Notes: a model not told the origin generated them from the sequence alone. DNA of 64,000 nucleotides from Coccinella septempunctata (GCF_907165205.1 NC_058191.1:25810064-25874063), one strand, 5' to 3'; positions 24,000 to 35,310 are shown, counted from the first letter of the stretch. Translations and numbers: made by a program.

Positions 24000-24269
24000 T
24001 AACAGTTATAACGTAAATTATATACACAATTTTTTTTAAAAATCTCAAAAACTAGATCTGATAGACAAAATCTGAGAACTTTTTTACATTCTGCAAGTGC
24101 GTTCGTCTTGGCATGTTTATTGCAGTCAAATGAAGAAAGAAGAATTCTTGCTCTCGTTCATCGTGATAAAATTTTCGATAAAAACAACTTATGTGTTGTT
24201 GCGTGCTTTTGAAATCTGGTATGAGAAAAAAATAGGAAGAAGTGATATGAATGAGAAGAAATGATTCGA
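24000..24269. other. Flank of the conserved open frame
   Basis: A stretch near 24040-24100 (CAAAAACTAGATCTGA...AAATCTG) resembles, in inverted orientation, 22925-22960 before the conserved frame. The pair may be remnants of terminal repeats enclosing that gene. The 116-codon minus-strand frame over 24052-24402 is not recognised. Confidence 0.25.
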
Positions 24270-24427
24270 GAGTCTTCAAATTCGGAAACAAAACTCTTTT
24301 ATGGTCCAAAATATTTACGAGACCACTGCGAGATTCTCGAACGATGCTCGAGAGGAGACCGCGGAAAGTCTTGTCTCGAGATTTGTCTCGAAAACGAGAC
24401 ATGACGAGACTCTCGTGGGCATCACTA
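24270..24427 (-). mobile_element. hAT-like terminus with CGAGA-rich subterminal array
   Basis: Reading the minus strand from 24427, TTAGTGATGCCCACGAGAGT is followed by about 120 bp packed with CTCGA, GTCTCG and CGAGAC motifs in both orientations. A CAGTGATGCCCA-like end followed by subterminal repeats is typical of hAT transposons. The other end was not found and no transposase is visible. Confidence 0.4.
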
Positions 24428-25558
24428 AGATAAAAAATACTTCCAAGTCATTCATCTTGTTAGATAAACATTGAACATTTATTTGATCAATTTCAGTGAT
24501 TTCTGTTTCTCAATATTACGAATATTCGAAGAAAAAGTCCGACTGCAATGTCCTGTAGTTGATGTAGATGATGCAGTTTCATCTCGTTCAGCAACCCTAA
24601 CTGTGTTTTAAATAGGTGGAGCTGCGAAGCTTATAACGTGGTCATCATAATCGTAAAAGAAACCACTTCCAGAACTTATTTACATTTTCATAATTAACTG
24701 ATCAGTTAATAATTCAATGGTAGTTTATTTAAAACGACATTCCAATAGTCGCCAAAGGCGCATTTTCAAAGCTTGTAATAAACTGTAATCATTTAAACAA
24801 TGCGAAGGCACGAATGCGCTATACAAACCTATATTTTTAAGTCTATTTATAAGTATTGTGTGTTTATTGGGGGATACAATATCTTGAGGATAGGCGAACG
24901 TGTGTTAACTGAAGGAGCAAATTAACTTTCGGTATTGTCCTGTCGCGAGTGAGTAATGTTCTCGGTGGCTGCCTGCGATGCTGAACAGGTGTCTAGGCCA
25001 TGATTTCTGTCTTTGAACCCTGCGAGGTGCAAACTGAAAGCGAATCGAGAGGTCCAATCTTCACGAACGTTTGATAGGTGTAGATGGAATGTATTGCTTG
25101 AGGGATGTCCATGAGGCGGTGAAAAACTTCGAAGTTATCCTTTCGCAGTTTTGCATTTGCTTTTTTAATTTTCGTTCATTTGAATGATTTGTATTGTTGA
25201 TGGGAATTCTCAATTTGGTTTCGAACTAAGAATAAAACTTGAAAGCTGGTTTGAATTAAGATCAATCAGAGTGAATGAAAATTGAAAGAAAAGTCCTCAG
25301 CAGCTGTGTATTTCTTCAATTGGGAAACCACATTCAAGTATCGTATTATTTTCTGGTGTGTAAATAAAAATATACAAAAATATTTTCAATGAAAATAAAC
25401 AATATTGTATTTTTTATAAGCTGGATTTCAGGGAATCAGGTAGGGAAATATATGCAGCTCATAAGATTAGAAATTTCATGACTGTTTCAAAAGTTGCCGA
25501 TTATGTCAGTGAACTCTAAAAGAAGTCTTTTAAAGTTCACTGATTCTTGTGTACCAAA
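24428..25558. other. No recognisable gene
   Basis: Mixed-composition sequence, slightly GC-richer at 24890-25130, without a supported frame or repeat. Confidence 0.4.
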
Positions 25559-25560
25559 TA

Positions 25561-26197
25561 CAGGGTGTATTTGAAGGTGAGGCTTTTTTGTCAACAGAAG
25601 GTAGAACTGGACAAAATGAAGCGTCAAAAATTACCTATACAAAACTTTCATAATGAAAAAGTTAAAAAAAAAGTTGAAAATGATTACTGAAATAGATCCT
25701 AATACGACCCTAGACCGTTTTTTAGCTGAAAGATTGCAAAGCAGTGGGAAAAAACTTATCTCCTCATTCGACCATGTGGTTTCGTTTGAGATATTGGCTA
25801 GTTCGACATTCACGTGGTAATGAAAATGGAAACTTAGGATTGACGAACTTTTTTCATTATTTTTTAGTAACTTACACGATTTTATAGAATGGGCCATTTC
25901 GATACCCACTGACAGAAGAGACTTAGGACACAAGTGTAAAAAATAGAATAATACTTCAAATCACCAATACAATTTCACGAATTTTTTCATATCACAATCT
26001 TCTTGTTCGAATACTCCAACAATCGTCGTAAAAACGGGATGAAATGGGGAAACATCATAGAACTTTTTCAACATAACTAACAGAAGCACTTTCAAGAAAG
26101 TGCCTCGATTTCCTACATTTTTTTTTCACCCTAAATTGCACGATACAACAATTATGATTCTCTGTAAAAAATAAGCCTCACCTTTGAAAACACCTTG
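25561..26197. mobile_element. CAGGGTGTAT-type TIR element, TA-flanked copy
   Basis: Starts exactly with CAGGGTGTATTTGAAGGTGA and ends with the inverted ATAAGCCTCACCTTTGAAAA followed by CACCTTG, with TA outside each end (25559-25560, 26198-26199). At 637 bp it is shorter than the copy at 5967, to which its interior is homologous in inverse orientation. Non-autonomous. Confidence 0.8.
25631..25933 (-). CDS. Small open frame conserved with the one at 6464-6697
   Basis: The 100-residue frame includes LSVGIEMAHS, LSFHF, VELANISNET and ISFFPLL in the same order as the frame at 6464, with in-frame length differences, then continues into a hydrophobic low-complexity tail. Not recognised. It may be the residue of an element-encoded protein. 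Confidence 0.3.
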   Translation of the reverse strand: MCPKSLLSVGIEMAHSIKSCKLLKNNEKSSSILSFHFHYHVNVELANISNETTWSNEEISFFPLLCNLSAKKRSRVVLGSISVIIFNFFFNFFIMKVLYR

Positions 26198-26199
26198 TA

Positions 26200-26690
26200 T
26201 ATTAATCTGTTTTGTGCTCTTTGTTCTATTGAGTATCAGGCAAGCTCTTGTCGTTTACTTTACTTACAATCAATTTTGATTCATAATTTGCAAAATTGTT
26301 TTGCAATAGTGTCCAGATGAAGTGCAGATGAAGAATAGGGCTGATCGAGGGGAGACGTAATCAGAAAGATTTTGCGAATTTGTTTCAATTTAGTGACAGC
26401 TGATGGAAAGTATGCAAATGCAAAGGAGTTGTCAGGCTGTGGTTGGTGTTCGATGAGGCCATATCTACCCTTTACTGAACCATATTTGTCCAGTATTTTG
26501 AGTGAACTGATTTCATAGTACATGTGTTTCAATAAGCGCAATGTTGTGGTGCTTGATGCTATAATGAATGCTCAAATTAACATAGAGCAAGTCATTGACG
26601 ATAATATTTCTTTATTTCATGCTGTTATTGCGGTAACTTTCTATTTTTGGCAAGTACATACCACCTTATAGTGTGCGAAGTATTGATGAA
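26200..26690. other. Unassigned sequence upstream of a Tc1 relic
   Basis: The 86-codon minus-strand frame at 26281-26541 is not recognised. Part of the right half (from about 26555) could be the decayed centre of the Tc1 transposase that becomes recognisable at 26700. Confidence 0.3.
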
Positions 26691-26699
26691 GCGCTTTAA

Positions 26700-26960
26700 A
26701 TTTATGGTATTTCTGGCACAGCCACCTCGGTCGACAGACCTCAATCCTATTAAACAATCTTGGGATCAGGTATAAACAGCTTTGGATTCTTATTAACCAC
26801 CACTATATACGCTTCAAGACCACAAGACCTCAGACGGCTCTTACCCCAACTCTGGAAAGAAAACGATCAATGCTCCTTCAAAAATCGCGTCAGGCGCGTC
26901 AGGCTGTCGTTGATGTTCGAAGGCGAAACTCTGTACAGGACTTTCTTTTTTAAATTTTTT
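26700..26960 (+). pseudogene. Tc1-like transposase relic
   Basis: A decayed reading contains PPRSTDLNPIKQSWDQ, the counterpart of the Tc1 SPDLNPIE.LWD block, with the catalytic Glu replaced by Lys. Further on, in another frame, RQARQAVVDVRRR corresponds to the C-terminal RRR/AVIDARG region. Multiple frameshifts; clearly non-functional and distinct from the relics at 2-486 and 57283-57600. Confidence 0.6.
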
Positions 26961-27330
26961 GGGTGTATTGAATTTATACTACAAATACGAAAAATTTATT
27001 TTCAACCAAAACTATGAAACTCATAAAGAAATGGGCAAAAGAATGAGTGTACATAATATTCCTGGTCCATTGAGACAACCTCACGAGCATCTAGTACATA
27101 ATGAGTAAAAAGTTTTTTCATAAAACGTCCAGAATATACAAAAAAAAGAATCATGTCGTTATGGGACACCTTGTAAAAATATCATGACCTCTAATAGAAG
27201 AAAACTCAAATAATATCCAAGAACACCCTATATACATAATCATCAATGATTCATCTATGAATATATATTTGTGAAAAAGTAACCAGTATTTCGGGAAATG
27301 ATCCACGTCGTCACAGAACACCCTGTAAAA
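26961..27330. other. No recognisable gene
   Basis: AT-rich with two CACCCTGTA/ACACCTTGTAAAA-like ends (27166, 27215, 27310) that recall insect TIR ends, but I could not pair them. Confidence 0.3.
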
Positions 27331-27480
27331 AACTGGAACTAAATAAAATTCCGAGTTTGAAGTCGGAATTTTGTTAAATTTCGAGTACAAAGTCGTAATT
27401 CGGTTGAACTCCGAGTTCAAAGTCGGAATTTTACTAAATCCCGAATTCAATCTTGAAATTTTGCTAAATTCCGACTCCAA
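27331..27480 (-). repeat. 30-bp tandem repeat, five units
   Basis: About five imperfect units of the type AAATTCCGAGTTCAAAGTCG with AATTTT linker run head to tail. On the minus strand every unit keeps one frame and gives a 10-residue repeat (LNSEFNRITT, LNSGFSKIPT and so on). A minisatellite; coding is possible but unproven. Confidence 0.75.
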
Positions 27481-29677
27481 CGAAATAGTAATTTGTGCAA
27501 CCAGTTGGGAAAAGCATTATTTTTTGTAATGAGGGTATTTCTGCTCAACTCGCTTCGCTCTTTGCGCAAAAGAACGCGAAATACGAAAAATACTGTTTCC
27601 AACGTGTTTCACATAATATTTTTTCTAATTTTGAACAGGATGTTGCTATGAATTCAAATTAAAAGTACCGAAAACTCTTTCAAATGCTTCTCTCGGAGAT
27701 TCCTTTAAAATCGTCTAGTGACGGAAATTATTCAATTTTTCATTCCGTTACTATGAAAGCAAGTATTGTTTCATCATCAGTTGCGAAATATTCCACTTTG
27801 AGTAACTGGTTGCAATATGTAAAACGTTTCAAAACGTCAATGAGTTTTAAAAAGTGTCTAAATTAGAAAAATATTTTTAAAATATTATATGGCTTTTCTA
27901 TACGCCATCGTATCATTGTGTTGATTCAATATAATTCGTATAATATATAGCCTATGAAGAAGGAATGTTTTTGATAGCATGCTTCACTTCTTAAGTCTCC
28001 CCATTATAGAAAAAATGGTGAATAAGAAAACCCCATCAATGATCAAATTCTTCTTAGCAACAGAATATTTATCCATTTTGACACCAAAAAGTTGCAATTT
28101 GAAAAGAATGTACTACCCTTCACTACTTGTAGAAGGTGCCCAAACTGCCCAAGCATATATAAAAAGTTGTATAATTTCAAGAAATTTACTTGTTCGAGCA
28201 TCTGTCTACAGAATAGTAAATACCGAAGCTATGTTTTTTTAGCGTTACTAATAACTCCGTAGAGAAGAGTAGATAATTTTCAAAATAATTCGTCAAACAA
28301 ATTCAACGTTTCTCCTTTCTTAGTCCGCATAAAAAACTTTTTTTGTTCCGCTATTCTATTCATTGAAATATAGGTAAAATAAGCCTTGGAAAAAACTAGT
28401 GTCATAAATTTAATTTCTGTTTCTCCTATAAACCTACAACATTATTCGAAGATTCAGGATTTTCTCACCATTTGTCTCTTAGTTCTTGATTATTTTCCTG
28501 TAACCATAGCTTTTTGAGAGAATAAAAAGGTCATTAACGGTTAACTGTGATTATATTTCTCCTCGTTCAAAACACGAGTCCATTCTAGACTTGATATATT
28601 TTAGTTTCAATCGATCTGTCAAGGGAGTTAAAAAGGTGTGTCAGAGCACAAGCCAGTTTTATATCTTCATGCGCTAACCATTTGCCGAGATTTATTTCGT
28701 ATTTCTTCAATCTATTGCTCACCTGTTGAAGCCAACGATACAAGCTGTAATATCCGCATAAAAATATTAGGGCAACTGGTCATATATCAGTTAATGTCAG
28801 CAATAGAGACTATGAGATATGTTTGCAAAAGTAAAATAGGAGAAAAACGCCCTTACACTGACTTGAATCATAAATATATTTCAGCTAAATTCCAATAAGT
28901 TATAGCCTTTCTTCATGAACTGAATGATGATTACATGAGTATACACGTGAAAATAAAGAAATCCTGAATCTCTTATCGCTCTGAAATCTCTGAATGTGCC
29001 GCGTTGAAAATTCCTTGACAAAATTTTCTGAGAATTAAGTCGTCTCCTTCACTGGAATTTTTGGGTGACCTTATCAAAATTATCAGTCCACGAGAGGTGA
29101 GGGAACCTAATTGATCATTAATTCCCTTCTTCTTATACGGATACAATGGTTAAATCTATTGAATTCGAATTTTTAACATTTTTAATTCATTTTGAGATCA
29201 ATGACATACAATTTGGGAGCGATTGATATTCTTGAATAAGTATTATCGAAAATATGCCTATTTGTAGCATAGTACTCGGAAACAAAATCACAATTACATG
29301 AATGTTTCATCTTTCATTATCTATTACCTACGAAATGGGGCTGTTTTTCTATAACATTTCCAAAACACCTGCTTATCCATACCAACGGGGACATTGACTT
29401 CGAAATACATGCATAAATGCGAATTCAATAACATTTCACACCCACAACAAAAATGGTTTAATAAAATTAATCAATCACCAAACCATCCTCAGCCATAAAA
29501 CGCCATTTCATTTCTAGCACAAACAGTTGGGGTTGCCATTCATAAAAACTCAAGTGCCCCATAACAGACCGTAAAGGAAGTAGATCAAATTGCTCAATTT
29601 TGTTTAATGTTGCGTTATCTGAAAAACAAAATTGACCTGATCAAGCATTTTTCTACTAAATATTGAGTAGGGAAGAT
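27481..29677. other. No recognisable gene
   Basis: Several 60-87-codon frames (27684, 27979, 28638) with no conserved motif. AT-rich. The last part (29663-29848 frame) runs into the hAT element. Confidence 0.4.
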
Positions 29678-29916
29678 ATGAATTTCAGAGGCGTAGCAAG
29701 CTCTTGTGACACCCGGGGCGGAATTTCAACATGTCGCCCCCCAACCTTACATAACATTGTTGAGCCTTTTTTGTTTGTTAACAAAATTACAAGTTTTTAT
29801 TTGAAGTGTTTGAAACATGGGCATAGAGGTGTGAAGGGCAACACGTAAAATATTATATTTGAATGAAAAAAATCAGTTTTTTGCACAAATTCAATAACTT
29901 ATCAGCATCTTTTCTT

Positions 29917-30835
29917 TCAGAACTTCTTTTTTCTGACTTTGCTCTCTGCAAACTGAGAAATAGTCTCATCAAAGTCGATCCCTCTGGCTACACCATGCTC
30001 ATTGGATAAAATAGCCAAGCAAGATAGTCGAGCTTGGCTCATAGTAGATCTGAGATAACTTTGGATAAGCTCAGTTTTGAAAAAACTCAGAAACACATAA
30101 TGTAAGGTAAACTCCAAGTGCTAACGTTAAATTTGGAACAGAATCTGGAAGCTCATACTCGACATTAAACTGCAATAGTCTCAAAGAACTCCACTTCAGA
30201 GCTTCTTCTTCAGGAACGCTAGCCGAACTTTTAAAAACCTCCTCAGACGTGGGATTTCTTTCAAAATGTCTTCTGACGACATTTCTTCATAACTCCAAAC
30301 TAAACTGCCAACTAATTCTAGCAATTCAGTTTCTGAACTCTTCAGCAAGTTCTTGGTCTGCAAGATAGCACACCTGAGTGATATCACTTCCATGCCTTGG
30401 CAACGAGTGTTTATTTTTTGTTGAAACGTGTCAATGCACCCTAACATCGATCGTCCGATATCTTTTTCTCCGGCATAGATTTCCTTCTTCTGAAGGTTCT
30501 TCTTTTGGCGGTAGGAATTTTCATCTCGTCACAAATACCTTTCGCAAATTCCATTGCCTTTTCCACAAGAATTTCCCTGTTCTCAATCAAAAAAGCCATT
30601 GAACTTCTCATTCTGATTGAAGTTTAAAAGCCTTTTTTCTTCTAGTGCACTATTCCATAGACTCAAATAGCACAAGAATGAGAAATCACATTCTGCAGTT
30701 AATAAAGTTTGAGCTGCTCTTCAAGTGTGGATAGTTTCTGAAGGGGTCACAAAGTTCCTCAATGCTATATCGGCAATCTTCTTGGAACTTTGGAATGCAG
30801 TCTTAACAGTTTCATACTGAGCACTCCACCTTGTC
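29917..30835 (-). pseudogene. hAT transposase remnant (ZMYM1-like group)
   Basis: Minus-strand fragments in order: TRWSAQYETVKTAF near 30835-30780, FLCYLSLWNSALEEKR near 30690-30640, MAFLIENREILVEKAMEFAK near 30600-30540, a frame at 30447-30196, then LLQFNVEYELPDSVPNL and finally LIQSYLRSTMSQARLSCLAI (frame 30117-29917). The last is the hAT C-terminal dimerisation region, in which the usual form is LIK.YLRSTMSQ.RL. Stops and frameshifts separate the pieces, and the N-terminal catalytic part is missing or unrecognisable, so the copy is dead. Family call rests on the last two blocks and the element ends. Confidence 0.8.
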
Positions 30836-31329
30836 AGTCCTCCTGCTACTTCTCAACAGATCGACCTTCACTAAATTGCGAAAGTGTGCATATGTAGATT
30901 ACCTAACTCTGCTCCTCATCCTATCACATTTCGAACTATCAAAACGCATGGGAAAACAAAACTCAGCCAAATTGAGCTGCCAGCTACCAGATCGAAGAGG
31001 TAGAATAATCTGGACCACTGATTCAATATTTTATTTCTGTACGATTATACGTACACCACGGCACCAATAACACAGCTAGTCTAGATTACCACAAAGAAGC
31101 ACAAGCAATAAACGAGTAAACGGCGCTTGCGTATTATTGCAGTCGAATTTAGGTACTGACGCAGACGCACTGAGGATGAATGACGAAATTAAACTACTGG
31201 AAGAGGCAGGCGCAGTGGAAACATAATGGGTCATAAATCACTCCACCCGGACACTCGCTGCTCCTACTCTATTCAGCCCTGACTACAAGTTTCCTTCTCG
31301 ACGCCATCGTACTCTTTGCTCACTGTTCC

Positions 31330-31418
31330 GCTCCTCGCTCCTCCGCTACTAATAGCCTCGCTCCTCCGCTCCTCCGCTACTAATAGCCTCGCTCCTCCGC
31401 TCCTCCGCTACTAATAGC
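31330..31418. repeat. 31-bp minisatellite inside the hAT element
   Basis: Three head-to-tail units of CCTCGCTCCTCCG-CTCCTCCG-CTACTAATAG, the first lacking one CTCCTCCG. GC-rich and close to the right end of the hAT element. Confidence 0.85.
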
Positions 31419-31690
31419 CATTTTCAAAGATTAACCTTCCTCTTTGCCATTATACGATATCTATCCTAATAGATAATTGTACTTTACCCACAATCTTAGC
31501 GATCGTACGTAAACTATATCTAAAATCGATCCGACTTAGATGTACTTCTTTATTCTTTGCTAGGAAAATAAGCTCTAATCAAATATAAGCCTCTCAAGAT
31601 ACATTTTTGTCACCCCCACAGGGCTGGCACCCGGGGCGGTCCGCCCCCTCCGCACCCCCCTTCCTACGCCTCTGATGAATTTTGTGAATA

Positions 31691-32603
31691 CCGGTAGATT
31701 CGGGTGACTTTGGACAGTCCAGTAACTTGGGACAATTACCCCCTTGCAGATTTCTTTGTTTCTTACCATTTATGAGTGAAGGGACAAATTTATAAGATTG
31801 TGTAGCGTCTTTTCTGTTAGTTTAACAATTAATTCCCGTTGAGTTTGCCGTGACCAGAGCGTCTGAATTGACAGAAAAAATTAACGAATTCAGGAGAGTA
31901 AAAGCGCGTTTTTATGGCCCTTATACTTTCTAGTGTCCAGTACATGTGTAATTTTTTGTCTGCATACTTAGGATAGTGGCATTCTAGATATGTCATGAAA
32001 CAAGGTTGTTTACAAATCAAACGGCAACACGGATTTCATTTCTTCATTTTGTTATTTCACAGGGTTACTTGGGACAATGCCGAATAGATACAAGCGGCGC
32101 ATTGGCAGCAGGAAATATGCCGATTTTTCTCAGGATAATATCATTTACGTTATTTCCACAAATAAATCACCAAAGAATGAGATAAATCAAAGTTCCCTTG
32201 TATTGTTTAGTTTTTTTACATTCGAGTTGCAATATATTTACTTTCGCTGTAAGCTGTAAAAGGGATTTTTTATTTTATTTACTTACCGAATTTCAACCAT
32301 ATTATCACAAATTCTAATTTTTCAAAACTATACACCATTCCAAGTCACCTATTCTATTTGAGAGTTGAGAAATCAATAGATTTTAACTTGTGTCCCAAGC
32401 CTCCCAAATCGGTGGGTGACTTGGGACAAGTGTATTTTATTTTTTTCAAAATTTATATCTGAATTCTGAAGCATGATATATCCTAATCAATAGTCTGAGT
32501 CATTAAGCAAATTCGAACCTCCTTTTCAGATAAAAATAGGTCACCGTTTTGAAAATATGACAACTTGAATTCAAGAATCGCCCCAAGTCACCCGAATCTA
32601 CGG
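31691..32603 (+). mobile_element. Pogo-type mini-element, TA-flanked
   Basis: The ends CCGGTAGATTCGGGTGACTT and, inverted, AAGTCACCCGAATCTACGG differ by one extra G, and lie between TA dinucleotides (31689-31690, 32604-32605). CTTGGGACA, or its complement, recurs at about 31726, 32068, 32396 and 32421, giving subterminal and internal repeats. The only coding remnant is a Psq-type helix-turn-helix start at 32077. The 913-bp size indicates an internally deleted, non-autonomous derivative. Confidence 0.85.
32077..32259 (+). pseudogene. Pogo/Tigger transposase N-terminus, truncated
   Basis: ATG at 32077 opens MPNRYKRRIGSRKYADFS, which matches the start of the psq/CENP-B-like DNA-binding domain of pogo-family transposases (MP..Y.RK.GSR.Y.DY). 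After about 20 residues the similarity fades (NKSPKNEINQSS may be the remnant of the MS.R.AS helix), and a stop comes at codon 61. Helix-turn-helix DNA binding is the expected role in the parent protein; the catalytic domain is gone. Confidence 0.65.
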
Positions 32604-32605
32604 TA

Positions 32606-33990
32606 ACTTATTACTTTATTCACTCTGTATGTCGAGTATAAATAAACGTATGTATACTCCTTCATCTTGATAAAGTGCCTCCATCCTCAAAGTAAGAACT
32701 GACTCAATAATATGATATTCTATCCTCAGGGCCACCGTGAAAGATTGAAGTTTTACATTGAATCGAATTTTATTCAAATCTGACGAATCGGATTCAGCAT
32801 ATAAATCCTTGAAAATTTATAGTACTTGTTAGTTATTTCGGTCTCCCCGAACATCGCTCCAATGTCCTGTCCCTGGAATGGAATCCTATAGCACCGCCAT
32901 CTCTTATCTCCTGCATCAGTGACAACAAAAAATGTGTTTTCGGTAATCGAAACATTTGTAGTCACACTATATGTGTGAAAACGCGAAAAAATGCTTGTCC
33001 CCCGGCCACAGAATAAATAAGCCGCTTCTTTTTCTTATTGACCGCGTTGTTTATCCTGTATTCTTCCGACTAAAAATTGCCTTCTTAGGATTCAGCTTTT
33101 TCATCTGATAAACGTTTGGTAAAAACAAATTGCATCGCACGTCTTTTAGCAGATTCCACCTTCATTTAATCTGCTGTAAGCAATAGGTGTTCCGAACGCC
33201 GATCAGATGGCAAGAAATGAAACCGATGCTGGATTCTTCTGGAGAACACTGTGATCATGATAATGGTTTTTATCTTGAAATATCAGGGGGATACGCAAAG
33301 CACATACAAACTTTATGTTTCGAGCCGTGCATGTTACTTTTTTCGAATCTTGGTTTATTTTATGGGTGGCAACATACCGATTGAACGGTTATTTAGGGTG
33401 CAGATAGGATGTGAAATTGCTGGAAAGAAAAACTTAACTACGACATTTGCAATAGTATCTATACTCTACCTCGTCGACTCGTTTCATCTAGTGAATTGTG
33501 TTTTGTCTGAATCAGACAATCATACATATAGGACTATCGAGAAAGTTAGAGCTTTGACCGAGATTATAGAGCACAAGTTTTATTCTAAAAACTTTTTTCG
33601 AAAATTCTACAATTTCTTCATTCCTAGAATTTAATTGTCTTTGCGAGCTTTTGTCTCTATGAACGACATCGTTATCACAGTGGCCGAATGTGTATAGATT
33701 TCAGTCAAAAATGGCCTCAAACAATTGGGTTACACTCATTGATGAAGAATACGTGGTCAAGTTAAATTCTGTTCGTTTGGACTGTAACTTTTGAGAGATG
33801 CACGGAATTGCATATTTTATGTATTTATTTAGTTGCTATAACATACGCAATAAAACATTTTTACGGGATCAACCCCATTCACAAATGAAATAAAAAAGAT
33901 CAATTGAAGTAACAACCATATGAATGAAGCCATTATAGCAAAAATTAGAAAAATCGAGCCGTAACAAGCTCAAACTCAACCATGACAAAA
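32606..33990. other. No secure gene; one hydrophobic open frame
   Basis: A 127-codon frame at 33251-33634 is rich in hydrophobic and aromatic residues, with a likely membrane-like segment TTTFAIVSILYLVDSFHLVN around residues 64-83. The style recalls insect gustatory receptor C-terminal exons, but I see no diagnostic motif and the start is arbitrary. It should be treated as unidentified. Confidence 0.2.
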
Positions 33991-33999
33991 CTCAAAATT

Positions 34000-34995
34000 T
34001 ATTTTTCAGCTGAAGAACAAGAGAGACAGTAAATTTTCTCGGAAGTAGAAACATGGTTGGACTGGAAAGCACACATAGAGAAAACCTTAGAACATAGAAT
34101 ATCAGGAAGGAGCTTTTTCGAATAAATGTGACGGGAATTGTGCGACGGAAACGGCCATATTGGTCTTCCAAATTTTGATTTGAAAAGTGGCAGACTTGGA
34201 AGTCAAATGATTCTGTTATCTGTGGCCAAATAAATAAAGTGATGTTTAAACTTCATTTTGACAACAACACTCCATGGGCGTAGGTGATGTTGAGTCTTAG
34301 ACCTTAATACCATTAAGTATATAGCCAAGTAGTGTAAGGCGGGGTGAATTTACGCTTTGATTATCAATTTGAACGAGCTTGAAAAAGCTTCTGACTTTAC
34401 GTTAGTACTTTCCTAATTTTTTTGATAAATCAGAATCAACTGACTATTGAAGTTAGTTTTTTGGAAACTTCATTGTCCTACGCCACTGTTGAATAGGAAA
34501 TATATGTCGGCCATATTTCTCCTCTATTCCGGTCAAATTGAAATGAGCAATATGCTCCTTCCTGTTATTCTATATTCTAAGGAGAAAACTTGCAGGAAAG
34601 TGAGCAAATCCTTATATTTGCTCAAAAGACTTAAAACTGTCTCCTTTCCTGAAGTCCAAAAATCTGCATACTTTGCTATAATTCAAGGGGTTTTAGCATA
34701 TGGCAACTCGATCTGGGGAATGTCGCCAGAAGCGCCCAGATTGTTCATACTGCAAAAAAAAACTATGAGAATATTGTTCATCATGATAAATCAGGATTCT
34801 TGTAGGGAAAAATTCATAGCAGCAAAAATACTTACACTACCATCCTTGTATATTAAAGAGATCCTCAATTATGTGCATGTAAACAAACATAACTACAGAA
34901 CAAATAGCAATTTCCATGATAAAAACACAAGATATAGTGGACACTTCATTATGCCACTACAGCGGGAACATGAAATTTACAAAATGTGGATATAA
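34000..34995 (+). pseudogene. Jockey/CR1-like LINE ORF2 C-terminal region, interrupted
   Basis: The long frame (34447-34995) contains, from about 34590, SKSLYLLKRLKTVSFPEV, SAYFAIIQGVLAYGNSIWG, LQKKTMRIL, DSCREKF and LTLPSLYIKEILNYV. These blocks are characteristic of the region after the reverse transcriptase in jockey/CR1-type LINEs. A short piece upstream, about 34028-34095, reads VNFLG and then, after a frameshift, WLDWKAHIEKT, which is the FLGI.....L.W..HI block of the same protein. About 450 bp between them (34105-34560) is unrelated and looks inserted. No endonuclease or YADD motif is present. Dead fragment. Confidence 0.75.
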
Positions 34996-35144
34996 TTTGG
35001 ATACAGCACAGGTACATCCGAACTATCGTATCAGATACGTAATGGTTACAGAAAAATAACATAACAAATTTCCCCTTTAGATTTCCCAAGAAAACATAAC
35101 AGATATGTTACTGGTCACCTGGGATACTTTTCAACAGGCTTGAG

Positions 35145-35310
35145 CATGTATCGTTTCTTTTTACTGTTCTGACAGGCTGTCCTAGACAATTCCCCCTATA
35201 TGCAGGTCTAGTTTTTGGTTGAGGTACCCTACGGGATCAAAGATATCTGCCGTTATATTAATCTGACACGCTGTAATGAATCTCGAATTTTTCTCTTTGG
35301 TTCCCCAACT
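35145..35310. mobile_element. CTCGAG-motif element, terminal fragment
   Basis: Matches the last 170 bp or so of copy 2 (46950-47120): GACAGGCTGTCCTAGACAAT, the CCCCCTATAT block, AATCTGACACGCTG and the end GGTTCCCCAACT. Only the terminal piece survives, with no inner part. Confidence 0.75.

Larger units (their letters stand above)
29686..31674 (-). mobile_element. hAT element with perfect 8-bp target duplication
   Basis: The ends CAGAGGCGTAG (29686) and CTACGCCTCTG (to 31674) are a perfect 11-bp inverted repeat of hAT type (compare the widespread CAGTGGCGTAG). ATGAATTT flanks both sides (29678-29685 and 31675-31682), the diagnostic 8-bp duplication. GC-rich CACCCGGGGCGG follows each end just inside. 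The interior has a degenerate transposase on the minus strand and a CCTCGCTCCTCCG minisatellite. At 1989 bp it is shorter than autonomous hATs. The intact duplication implies a fairly recent insertion. Confidence 0.95.

Noticed and set aside
33251..33634. Gustatory receptor exon
   Set aside because: Hydrophobic composition is suggestive, but there is no diagnostic C-terminal motif, no supported splice sites and no adjacent exon.
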